From Planctomycetaceae bacterium (GTDB lineage Bacteria; Planctomycetota; UBA1135; GCA-002686595), in NCBI GenBank assembly GCA_016125265.1, contig WGMC01000020.1:1-64000 (forward strand): DNA of 64,000 nt. The letters are read 5' to 3'. The position numbers and the translations under genes are program-made. The notes below the pieces were generated by a model that was not told the origin of the DNA, did no database searches, and was given only the letters and a program-made list of their open reading frames with translations. How positions within the stretch are numbered: the stretch's first letter is position 1; the number at the start of each line of letters is the position of its first letter. Positions 42,941-50,588 of the stretch are shown here, one piece after another.

Positions 42941-43924
42941 TCAGCGCAGTCGCACCAGGTCCGCGGGCTGTAGGCCGGCCCGGGTCAGGGCGTCCGCGGC
43001 CTCGTCCAGCCAGCGCCGGCCGTCTTGGGTGTATCCGGCGGTGGGTGCGAGACCCGGTTGGTGCGCGGCGAAGTGCGCGTTGAAGGCGTCCATGGCCAGC
43101 TCGCGGGCGTACTTGGCCAGGCAGGAGGCGAGGGCCGTCGAGAAGGAGGCCGTTTCGCCACGCTCCTGGAACCGCACCACGAGGCGTCGGTCGCCGCCGC
43201 GGCCGACGAGTTCGTACTCCGACAGGTCCGAGCGCTCCGTCACCAGGCGCACGGACGCGTCGGGCAGGCCCCGGGCCAACAGGGCCCCGTAGCGCGCCCG
43301 CCCGCCCTGGCGGTCCAGCACCACGAGTCCCTCGCGGCCCGCGGCGAGGTCCCACAGGCGCCGGAGGGGCTCGAGGGCCGCATGCCACAGGACCAGGGAC
43401 TTGTTGCCCTCGGTGTCGCACAGGAGGTTGTAGTCGCGTTCCCCCAGGGCGTGCACACCGGCGTCGAGCAACGTGAGTCCGCCGGCGGCGAGGGCCCGGC
43501 GCACCCGCTCCGCGGCGAGTTCGAGCGCCCCCCCGTCGCCGTGGCGCGGCAGGGCCCGGCGCACATCCGCGTACCACGGGTGCCTTGCGTGCCAATCCGC
43601 CGCGTCCGTGAAGGGCCCCGGCATGAGCCGCGTCGGGCACACGGGCCAGGTGCCGAGTTGCCCGAGGAAGGCGAGGGCCGTTTGTTCGAGGCGTTTGGCG
43701 CCGCGCGGCGTGCGCGCGAACACCACCTTCGAGTCCGCGACCAGGAGGCGGCGCTCGCCTGGCGCCGGGGCGCCGGCCACCGCGGTCTCGAGGAGCTGCC
43801 ACGGCAGCGCCGCCGGTGCCTCGCCCGGCTTCCGCGCCAAATCGAAGGCTGCGAATCCGATCGTCAGCGGGCCGAGGAGCGGACCGAAGCCCGCCTCGTC
43901 GACACCCGCCAGCAGGAAACCCAT
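42941..43924 (-). CDS. RNase HII-like ribonuclease with altered GRG motif
   Basis: A 327-residue protein of the RNase H type 2 family, longer than typical RNase HII (about 200). The N-terminus reads GVDEAGFGPLLGPLTIG, keeping the catalytic Asp9 and Glu10. LLVADSKVVF is the family DSK block, and VVLDRQGGRARY supplies a further Asp. The Arg of the GRG loop that recognises the RNA-DNA junction is Phe (GFG), so substrate choice may differ. The C-terminal part is helical. It begins four bases after lgt on the same strand and is probably co-transcribed with it. Whether another RNase HII exists in the genome is unknown. Confidence 0.75.
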   Translation of the reverse strand: MGFLLAGVDEAGFGPLLGPLTIGFAAFDLARKPGEAPAALPWQLLETAVAGAPAPGERRLLVADSKVVFARTPRGAKRLEQTALAFLGQLGTWPVCPTRLMPGPFTDAADWHARHPWYADVRRALPRHGDGGALELAAERVRRALAAGGLTLLDAGVHALGERDYNLLCDTEGNKSLVLWHAALEPLRRLWDLAAGREGLVVLDRQGGRARYGALLARGLPDASVRLVTERSDLSEYELVGRGGDRRLVVRFQERGETASFSTALASCLAKYARELAMDAFNAHFAAHQPGLAPTAGYTQDGRRWLDEAADALTRAGLQPADLVRLR

Positions 43925-43928
43925 GGTG

Positions 43929-44831
43929 TCAGGCCGCCGCTTTCGCCGCGGCCAGCTTGGGGTCCTTGCGCCCGCGCCAGCGCCACAGCAGGAAGCCCGC
44001 GCCGAGCACCAGCGGGATCGAGATCAACTGCGACGTCGAGATCGCGCCGTCGAACCACAGACCGCGCACCGCGTCGCCGCGGAACATCTCCACGAGGAAA
44101 CGCAGGATGCCGTAGCCGAGGAGCAGGACGAGCGCCACTTGGCCGCGGTACCTGCGCCGCGGGAGCAGCCAAAGGCCGATGCCCAAAAGGATCAGGGCCT
44201 TTGCGCTCATCCAGGGCTGGGTGGCCCAGAGCACCTGGCCGGCGAGCTCGTGGTCGAACAGGCTCTCGGTGTTCGCTTTCAGCCACGCCAAGTCCGGCAC
44301 CGTGATCGTCACGGGGAACGGCGCGTCGCGCCAGGCCGGCGGCACCACGCGACCGTAGTCGTCGCCGACGAGCAAGCAGCCCACCCGACCGATGGCCTGG
44401 CCGAGGAATCCCGCCGTCAGTCCCGTGTCGAGGCCTGTTGCGACATCGAGGCCGTTCTTGCGGGCGCTCCACACGCCGAACAGCACCGCGCCCGCGAAGC
44501 CGCCGTACATCGCCATGCCACCTTTCCAGATGTAGATCGCCTCCCACGGCCGCTCCGCGAGGCGCGCGCCGAAGGAGTTCTCGCCGGTGGAACCCGCCAG
44601 GTAGCGGAACAGCTCGACGATCACGTACATCGCGCGACCGCCGACGAGCACACCGACGAGGATCCAGAACGCGACCGCTTGGCATCGCAGGGCGTCTTGG
44701 CTGGGCTCCAACCCATAGCGCCGAAGCAGCCGCGGCCAAAGCCACTGGGATCCGATCAGGAATCCAAGGGCAACCATCACCCCAAAGGAGCGGAGGGGAA
44801 AACCGCCGAGATCGATCAGGATGGGGTGCAT
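43929..44831 (-). CDS. lgt: Prolipoprotein diacylglyceryl transferase Lgt
   Basis: A 300-residue inner-membrane enzyme that transfers diacylglycerol from phosphatidylglycerol to the lipobox cysteine of prolipoproteins. It has about seven membrane helices. Family landmarks are LRSFGVMVALGFLIG, the GGRAMYVIVE segment, WKGGMAMYGGFAGAVL, and the signature GQAIGRVGCLLVGDDYGR (family GRxGNFxNxE-like region), ending with YGILRFLVEMFRGD. ATG 44831 fits the first helix. Several lipoproteins in this window (3503, 13794, 16743, 31011, 38370) are its likely substrates. Confidence 0.93.
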   Translation of the reverse strand: MHPILIDLGGFPLRSFGVMVALGFLIGSQWLWPRLLRRYGLEPSQDALRCQAVAFWILVGVLVGGRAMYVIVELFRYLAGSTGENSFGARLAERPWEAIYIWKGGMAMYGGFAGAVLFGVWSARKNGLDVATGLDTGLTAGFLGQAIGRVGCLLVGDDYGRVVPPAWRDAPFPVTITVPDLAWLKANTESLFDHELAGQVLWATQPWMSAKALILLGIGLWLLPRRRYRGQVALVLLLGYGILRFLVEMFRGDAVRGLWFDGAISTSQLISIPLVLGAGFLLWRWRGRKDPKLAAAKAAA

Positions 44832-44970
44832 GGCGAAGGAGCGCGAGGGTAACGCCCGTGGGCTGGGGCAGCCAATTCCGGGCGCCGTCCGAGGTATGGC
44901 CGTTGCGACGGCATCGCCTTGACTGCCACAGACGCAACACCGTTTCGCTCCGCAGCGCCCCCACAGCCTC

Positions 44971-45110
44971 GGTGCGCGGGCCTCCTGGCCCGCCTTGTTC
45001 CGAATCCCGCGGCGCGGTCTGTAGGGGCGCGGCCCTGTCCGCGCCCAAGGGGCGTCGCACTGTGGGGAACCGCCCCGCGCTCCGAGGCGGGCTAGAGGCC
45101 CGCGCACCCA
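44971..45110. repeat. Composite A-B-A' repeat cassette
   Basis: Element A (44971-45000), element B (45020-45052) and inverted A' (45082-45110) form a 140-base unit in the divergent region between lgt and the Pus10-type gene. The A' core has diverged slightly (GGGCTAGAGGCCC). The whole gap 44832-45321 contains no gene. Confidence 0.85.
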
Positions 45111-45321
45111 GGCTGGCGGTCCGCGCTCCTAGGACCCTGCATCTCGACTCTCGCCCTGGGTGCCTGGGTGCGGCCTCGTTATGCTTCTCGCCCCCCAAGG
45201 GTCCAGGACCAGCGCCTGGACTCCCTGTGGGGCGGGTCGGATTCCCAGCGGGAGCCCGGGCCGAGGAACGTTCCAGTCGTTCGGGGCCGGCTCACGGCCA
45301 CCCAAAACAACCCGTCGATCG

Positions 45322-46194
45322 ATGAACCAGCCGCCCAAGGCCAAGGTCTTTGTGGAAGGTCGCTACCGCAAGCTGACCCGGGACCTGCCCCAGACCGTGT
45401 TCTTCTGCCCCGAATGCAAGGGGCATCCCCGCCGCCGCAAGGCCTGCGCGCGCTGCGAGGGCTTCGGCAAACTCTGCCGCGACTCGGTGCAGGAGCTGAT
45501 CGGCTGGGCCGCGCAGCGCCACTTCGGCACGCGCAAGAACAAGTTCCACGGCGCGGGCCGCGAGGACGTCGACGTGCGCATGCTGGGGGAGGGCCGACCC
45601 TTCGTCATGGAGCTCTTGGGTCCCAAGCTGTTCGACGTGGACCTGGTGGCGCTCGAAACCGAGGTGAATCGCCGGAACGAAGGGCGCCTCGAGGTGCTCG
45701 GCCTGCACTGGACCGAAGCGACGCGCGTGCGGGTCGTCAAGGAGACGCAACACGCGAAGGAGTACGAGGCCCTCGTGTCGAGCGAAGGGGTCATCACACC
45801 CGAAGCGATCGCCGCGCTCATCGGTCCCCGCCGAACCATCGCGCAACAGACGCCGGAACGAGTGGCCCACCGCCGCGCGATGCTCGAGCGCGAGCGCTGG
45901 GTCGAGTTCCTCGGTGTCGAACCCGCTCCCGATGCGGAGGTGGAAGCGCGCGAGCGCGGTTTCGTCGGCGATGCCGATGGCCACCTGTGGCGCGTGCGTT
46001 TGGTGACGCAGCACGGCACCTACGTCAAGGAGGTCCTCTCCGGGCAGGGCGCGATCACCAAACCCAGCTTCCCGGATCTCGTGGGCACTCCGTGCCGCTG
46101 CTTGACCCTCGATGTCACGGCGATCCTGGGGCCCCAAGGCGAAGCCGAGCCCGTGCCCGCCCGCCCGGTAGGATTCGGCGCAGGACTTGGCTGA
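45322..46194 (+). CDS. pus10: Pus10-type tRNA pseudouridine(54/55) synthase
   Basis: A 290-residue pseudouridine synthase of the Pus10 type, a family known mainly from archaea and eukaryotes, where it modifies tRNA positions 54/55. The catalytic block FHGAGREDVDVRMLGEGRPFV carries Asp82. Near the C-terminus, GTYVKEVLSGQGAITKPSF matches the family substrate-binding end. The N-terminus is much shorter than in archaeal Pus10. It lacks the THUMP-containing half but keeps a two-CxxC zinc-binding pattern (Cys29/Cys32, Cys42/Cys45). ATG 45322 is chosen because upstream codons lie in a repeat-rich leader. It may replace or supplement TruB. Confidence 0.88.
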   Translation: MNQPPKAKVFVEGRYRKLTRDLPQTVFFCPECKGHPRRRKACARCEGFGKLCRDSVQELIGWAAQRHFGTRKNKFHGAGREDVDVRMLGEGRPFVMELLGPKLFDVDLVALETEVNRRNEGRLEVLGLHWTEATRVRVVKETQHAKEYEALVSSEGVITPEAIAALIGPRRTIAQQTPERVAHRRAMLERERWVEFLGVEPAPDAEVEARERGFVGDADGHLWRVRLVTQHGTYVKEVLSGQGAITKPSFPDLVGTPCRCLTLDVTAILGPQGEAEPVPARPVGFGAGLG

Positions 46195-46200
46195 ACGCCG

Positions 46201-46488
46201 CTAAGGAAGTTCGACGTCGATGTGATTGCGCTCGCTCGCGCGCACGTCGGCTTCGATCTCGACGTTTCCGACGCGGATGCGCCATCGCCCGGCGTCCAGG
46301 TCGTCCAATTGGAACGCGCCGCGCATATCCGTGAGCGCGGCGATGTCCGGCGCGGGGCCCGGCCCCGACACGCAGTAGACCGACGCACCCGCGACGGGCA
46401 GCCCGCCGCGGGTGACGGACCCGCGGAGACTGCCCGTCGAAGGGGGCCGGGGCCCGCCTTGTTGCTGACCCCGGCCCGGCCGTGTCAC
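46201..46488 (-). CDS. Small carboxypeptidase-regulatory-like beta-sandwich protein
   Basis: A 95-residue protein from GTG 46488. After a Gln/Gly/Pro-rich start it is a single Cna-B/carboxypeptidase-regulatory-like domain: GSLRGSVTRGGLPVAGASVYC, TDMRGAFQLDDLDAGRWRIRVG, and a final strand. It has no signal peptide. The GTG overlaps the protease stop (GTGA, 46485-46488), so the two proteins are made together and may interact. It is convergent with pus10 (six bases apart). Confidence 0.7.
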   Translation of the reverse strand: MTRPGRGQQQGGPRPPSTGSLRGSVTRGGLPVAGASVYCVSGPGPAPDIAALTDMRGAFQLDDLDAGRWRIRVGNVEIEADVRASERNHIDVELP

Positions 46489-47861
46489 GCCTTCTGGCTC
46501 CACTTCTTCAGGTTCTTGAAGACCGCGGGGGTGATGCGCGTGGCCGAGTTGCCCGTGCTCGCCCCGTAGTTGTGGATCCCGACCACCCGGCGCTGCCCGT
46601 TGTGCACCACGTACACCGGCGCGCCGCTCTGGCCGCCGACGGTGTCGATGTCGTAGATCAGTTGGCGCGGCGTCGCGGCCTTGATCTTGCGCGACATGCC
46701 CCACATCTCGGCGAAGGGTTTGTCGCCCGGATACCCGGCGAGGACCGCCGTGCGCGACAGCAGCTCGGGTGTGCTCAGGGCCGCAAAGCCGAAGCTGCCG
46801 ATGTTGTGGCCGCCGAGTGCGCCCTTCGGCAGCACGATGCAGCCGTAGTCGCTGGCGGGCTTCTTGTTCTTCACCCAGCCGGTGACGGAGCAGAAGCTCG
46901 TCGCGTGGGTCGAGCCGAAGGGCTTCGAACCGCCGTTCATGCCCGGGATGACCTCGATGCGCTTCGCCCAACCGCCCTGGCTGTGCATGTACACACAGTG
47001 GCCGGCGGTCGCGACGGTGCGCTTGCCGATCAGGAAACCGGTGCCGCGGTACACCGCGCCGGTTTTCATTTCGATGCGCAGGGCGCACAGGCGGCGCCAG
47101 GGCACCTTGGTGGTGGCCTGGATGCGGACCCGGTCGTCCTTGCCGATGATGACCTCCAGCACGTGGGCGGTTTGCACCACGGTCGCCTCGTCGACGGCGC
47201 TCTCCGCGCCGCTTCCCGCCGACATCTCGGCATTCTCGAAGAGCTTCGCGACGGTGCCGATCAGGCCCGTGCCCTTGTTTGCCGCCAGCGCCAACGCGCG
47301 CCGCGCGATGGGGCTGAGGCGTTTCTTGGCCTGCTTCGCGACGATCGGCCCGAGCGTGCTGGTCAGAACGGGCAAAAGACCCGCCAGGGCGCCGAAGATC
47401 TCCGGCGATCCGGAGACTTCGCTGCCGGCCTCGGCGAGGAACGGGTCGCCGGTCCCTTCGCCCGCGGATTCGCCCTGGGTGCGCGGTTCGAAGCCGGGCA
47501 CCGACAAGAGATCCGCGAGCGCACTCTCCTCGTCGGACTCGAACGCACCGCCCATCGCGTCCGCTTCGAAGTACCCGGACTCCGAACCGTCGCCGTCGTA
47601 CATCTCCTCCGCGTCGTCGCTGCCGTCCGCATCGGTCTCACCGGCGGTCCCGCTGAGGGCGTCGTCCGCGGAGACCGCGGTGCCCTCCACTTCGTCCACG
47701 CTGAGCGAGCTCTCGCTGGCGCTCCCCGCGCCGCTTCCTGTGCGCTGGGGCATGGCCCCGCGCGGGTTGGGGATGAAATCGCCATCGCCATCGCTCTCGT
47801 CGAGCACCAACGGGGAGCTCGACACCTTGCCGTTCCAATCCATCTGTTTCGGGTCGTTCAC
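46485..47861 (-). CDS. Trypsin-like (V8/S1 family) serine protease with acidic N-terminal region
   Basis: A 458-residue protein. GTG 47861 is preceded by a strong GGAGGG ribosome-binding site, which fixes the start. Residues 10-145 are acidic, Gly/Ser-rich and probably disordered; residues about 150-190 are helical. The C-terminal protease domain (about 235-455) has His288 (TAGHCV), Asp338 (SDYGCIVL) and Ser412 (GGQSGAPVY), a complete triad. No signal peptide is visible, so it may act in the cytoplasm or leave by another route. It is coupled to the small beta-sandwich gene at 46201. Confidence 0.85.
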   Translation of the reverse strand: MNDPKQMDWNGKVSSSPLVLDESDGDGDFIPNPRGAMPQRTGSGAGSASESSLSVDEVEGTAVSADDALSGTAGETDADGSDDAEEMYDGDGSESGYFEADAMGGAFESDEESALADLLSVPGFEPRTQGESAGEGTGDPFLAEAGSEVSGSPEIFGALAGLLPVLTSTLGPIVAKQAKKRLSPIARRALALAANKGTGLIGTVAKLFENAEMSAGSGAESAVDEATVVQTAHVLEVIIGKDDRVRIQATTKVPWRRLCALRIEMKTGAVYRGTGFLIGKRTVATAGHCVYMHSQGGWAKRIEVIPGMNGGSKPFGSTHATSFCSVTGWVKNKKPASDYGCIVLPKGALGGHNIGSFGFAALSTPELLSRTAVLAGYPGDKPFAEMWGMSRKIKAATPRQLIYDIDTVGGQSGAPVYVVHNGQRRVVGIHNYGASTGNSATRITPAVFKNLKKWSQKA

Positions 47862-48054
47862 GGTTCCCTCCTTCGGGCCGTAGGGGTCCAGGTTCGCGGG
47901 CGAGCGCGCCCGGGCCCGCACCGTCGCGGCCCGGGACACAACGCGCTGCCCACAGGGAAGGACGCAAAACGCCGCGCACCGACGCCACGTGGGAACGGAA
48001 TCCTGCCCGCGGGACGGGACTTCCCGGGGGAAGCGCGCAGCGGTGCGTTGCGCG

Positions 48055-49038
48055 TCAGCGCGACGACGACGTGGCCAACTCGGCCAATCCCGCCGCGAGC
48101 AAGTACCGCGCCATCGCCTCACCCGCTTCCCACGAGGGATGCAGGACGTCGCCGGGCAACTCGTCGACGGGCAGACCCGCCCGAACCGTCGCTTCCACGG
48201 GTTCGCGCAGGTCGAAGTGCGCGATGCCGTTCGATCCCAGCCACGCCAGGGACCGGGCCATGCGTTCGATGCACAGGCTGCGCAGCGGTTCGGGCAGCGT
48301 GTCCGTTGCCGCGAATGGCGGCAGGACGGCGACAGCAAATGCCCACCCGCGTTGGCCCGCGTGTCGCTCCATCCGCGTCAGATTCGTGAATACCTCTTCT
48401 GCGAGGTCCTCTTCACCAGAGGGAGCGTCTGTCCAGGACACCCACAGCCGGTAGAGGGCCGAGCGCACGAACCAAAAGCGCGAGAGCACCCTCGGCCGCG
48501 ACGGATGGAACTCGACGAAGCGGTCCTCGCTGTCGACGAAGCGCACGGGTGTGACTTCGAAGTCATTGAGGTGCAAGTAGACGAGCACCAAGTCGGGCGC
48601 GATGGCATCGCCGATGCGCTCCAAGTACGCGGCCTCCTGGCGTGTGTTCCAGCCGCCCACACCGGCGTTCCACCACTCGATCTCGGGGGCGAGTTCCGCG
48701 AGTTTGCCCACGATGCGCCCGCGGTGCGTGACCGAGTCGCCGATGTTCAGCACACGCGGCACACCGGCGCGGCGCGCCATCGGGTAGTCGTTCTTGAGCG
48801 CGCCGTGCGCCGCATACTCGGGATGGGTGCGCGATGGCCGGAATCCCTCCTCGCCGTCGAGCACGTAGAACCCGCGCCGCGGATGCATCATGTGCCCGGG
48901 GGGGAACACTTGCTCCCGACCACCCGCGTGGGCCGGGGGCACGAGTCGAACCAGCCCCTCCAACGCGAGAACGGACAGCAAAACACCCAGGGCGACGGCC
49001 GCGGCGCGAACGAGCCATCGGCCGCGGCGCGCTTTCAC
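48055..49038 (-). CDS. Membrane-anchored SGNH/GDSL hydrolase
   Basis: A 327-residue protein with an N-terminal membrane helix (LVRAAAVALGVLLSVLALEGLVRLV) and an SGNH hydrolase domain. Block I is VLNIGDSVTH with the nucleophile Ser, WWNAGVGGWNT has the block II Gly, YLHLNDFEV the block III Asn, and GDVLHPSWEAG the DxxH pair. It may act as an esterase or O-acetyl-esterase on polysaccharide or lipid. GTG 49038 overlaps the ferredoxin-NADP reductase stop (GTGA), so they are coupled, though the link in function is unclear. Confidence 0.82.
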   Translation of the reverse strand: MKARRGRWLVRAAAVALGVLLSVLALEGLVRLVPPAHAGGREQVFPPGHMMHPRRGFYVLDGEEGFRPSRTHPEYAAHGALKNDYPMARRAGVPRVLNIGDSVTHRGRIVGKLAELAPEIEWWNAGVGGWNTRQEAAYLERIGDAIAPDLVLVYLHLNDFEVTPVRFVDSEDRFVEFHPSRPRVLSRFWFVRSALYRLWVSWTDAPSGEEDLAEEVFTNLTRMERHAGQRGWAFAVAVLPPFAATDTLPEPLRSLCIERMARSLAWLGSNGIAHFDLREPVEATVRAGLPVDELPGDVLHPSWEAGEAMARYLLAAGLAELATSSSR

Positions 49039-49844
49039 CAATAGCGTTCCTTGTGGATCTGGCCGGGGTTCTTGCGCGTGTGGGGGCGGAAGCCGAGTTC
49101 GGCGAGTTGAGTTTCCACCGACTCGATCATCTGCGGATTGCCGCAGAGGAACACTTGGCACTGCTCGGGGTCGAGCGGCGCGCCCACGGCCTTGGCGTAG
49201 AACTCGGGCTCGAGCGCCGCCATGACGTGGCCGCGCATGCCCTGCCACGGGCCCGGTTCGGGTTCGCGGGAACACACGGGCAGGTACACCAACTGGCTGT
49301 CCTGCTGGGCCAGGCTCTCGAGCTCGCCCCGGTACCCGAGGTCCGATTCGATGCGCACGCCGTGCACCATCACCATGCGATTCCAACGCCCGGTGCCGCG
49401 GTAGTGGCGCAGCATGCTGACGAAGGGCGCCAGTCCCGTGCCCGTCGACACCATCACGAGATCCTTGCCGTCAGGGACGTCCGCCAAGGTGAACTTCCCC
49501 ACCGTGCGTTGCTCCATCCACAGGCGGTCGCCCACCGCGAGTTTCCAGAGCAGCGGCGTGAGCGCCCCGTTGTCGACCAGACGCAGGAAAAACTCGACGG
49601 ACGGCTCGGCGGGAGCTGAGGCGATCGAGTAGGGCCGCTTCACGAGGCCGCTCGAGCCGCTGGCGTGGGCCGGGTCCCTGGGCGGCAGCCCCAGGTTCGT
49701 GAACTGGCCCGGCTCGAAGGGGCCAAGGTTGCCCGACTCCCCATCCATGCGCACACGCAGGACCATTTGGAAGGGGTTGTGGTCGACGCGTTCCACCACG
49801 GTCGCATTGAGCGGCGTGGGGGGCGGCTGTTCTGCATCGGTCAT
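49035..49844 (-). CDS. fpr: Ferredoxin/flavodoxin-NADP reductase
   Basis: A 269-residue FAD enzyme that moves electrons between NADPH and ferredoxin or flavodoxin. FAD-binding RPYSIAS (RxYS), then LVSTGTGLAPFVSML in the NADP domain, FLCGNPQMIESVETQL and a C-terminal HKERYW. The aromatic last residue is typical for stacking on FAD in bacterial Fpr. ATG 49844 is preceded by GGGAG at a good distance. Length is typical of Fpr. It is the first gene of a pair with the SGNH hydrolase. Confidence 0.9.
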   Translation of the reverse strand: MTDAEQPPPTPLNATVVERVDHNPFQMVLRVRMDGESGNLGPFEPGQFTNLGLPPRDPAHASGSSGLVKRPYSIASAPAEPSVEFFLRLVDNGALTPLLWKLAVGDRLWMEQRTVGKFTLADVPDGKDLVMVSTGTGLAPFVSMLRHYRGTGRWNRMVMVHGVRIESDLGYRGELESLAQQDSQLVYLPVCSREPEPGPWQGMRGHVMAALEPEFYAKAVGAPLDPEQCQVFLCGNPQMIESVETQLAELGFRPHTRKNPGQIHKERYW

Positions 49845-49955
49845 GGTCGACTCCCTTCCGAGCCCGGATCTGGACCCGGGGTGCGCCGCTCCAGCCTAAC
49901 GGCGCGGCGCCCAAAGCGATGCGTTCTACCCGGGCCCGTGGCGCGGGCTCCGCGA

Positions 49956-50435
49956 CTAGAGGACGATGCCCATCACTTGGGCCTCGAACACCAACGTGCG
50001 GTCCACCCAACCCTGGGCCGCGTAGGTGAACATGCGGCTGCGCGCGCGCACCAGGCTGCCCATCAGGATCAGCGTCGCCGGCGGCGCCACGCTGGCGCGG
50101 AAGCGCACCGAGTCCACTCCGCCGAAGCCGACAAACGCGTCGTGCAGTTCCGGCCGCGCGATCTGGTAGTGGAAGCTGCACGCCTGGGCCGCGGACTCGA
50201 TCATCAGGACGCCGGGGAACAAGGGCCGCCCCGGAATGTGGTCCTTCGTCCACCAATCGTCCGGGCGGATCTTCTTGCTGGCGGCCAAGAGCCCGTTTTC
50301 GAAGTCCAGCACGTGGTATCCGTCGAGCATCTCGAAGGTGCCACGCTGGTGCAGGATGCGGCGGCGTTGGTCCAGGTCGGCGACGCAGACGTCCAAGTCG
50401 ATGCGGTCGAAGTCGAGGAAGGGCTCGGCGGCCAT
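49956..50435 (-). CDS. FabZ-like 3-hydroxyacyl-ACP dehydratase (HotDog fold)
   Basis: A 159-residue HotDog protein. The central block VLDFENGLLAASKKIRPDDW, KDHIPGRPLFPGVLMIESAAQ matches FabZ/FabA dehydratases, with the catalytic His in DHIPG (usually GHFPG) and Glu in MIESAAQ. The N-terminus is extended and the His-Phe pair is changed to His-Ile, so it may be a paralog specialised for another thioester or a regulatory HotDog. ATG 50435 is used; upstream codons are low-complexity. It is not near other fatty-acid genes. Confidence 0.8.
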   Translation of the reverse strand: MAAEPFLDFDRIDLDVCVADLDQRRRILHQRGTFEMLDGYHVLDFENGLLAASKKIRPDDWWTKDHIPGRPLFPGVLMIESAAQACSFHYQIARPELHDAFVGFGGVDSVRFRASVAPPATLILMGSLVRARSRMFTYAAQGWVDRTLVFEAQVMGIVL

Positions 50436-50521
50436 GGGAACGCGTGGGGGGTGGGGGGGTGGGGGCGCGGGGGGAGCGCGCCGTGGGGGGGGCGCAGTGT
50501 GGCGGCATGGCACCCTTCGGC

Positions 50522-50542
50522 GCAACCGGCGGACCCGGTTGC
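50522..50542 (+). promoter_or_regulatory. Leader hairpin of the PLP gene
   Basis: A perfect 8-bp stem GCAACCGG-CGGAC-CCGGTTGC lies about 47 bases before the ATG at 50589, in a Cys/Met-type gene leader where SAM or SAH riboswitches are sometimes found. I cannot match a known riboswitch core. Confidence 0.4.
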
Positions 50543-50588
50543 TCGCCCCGAACGCCCCTCGCGGGTGCGGGCCCTAAGCTTGGCGACC

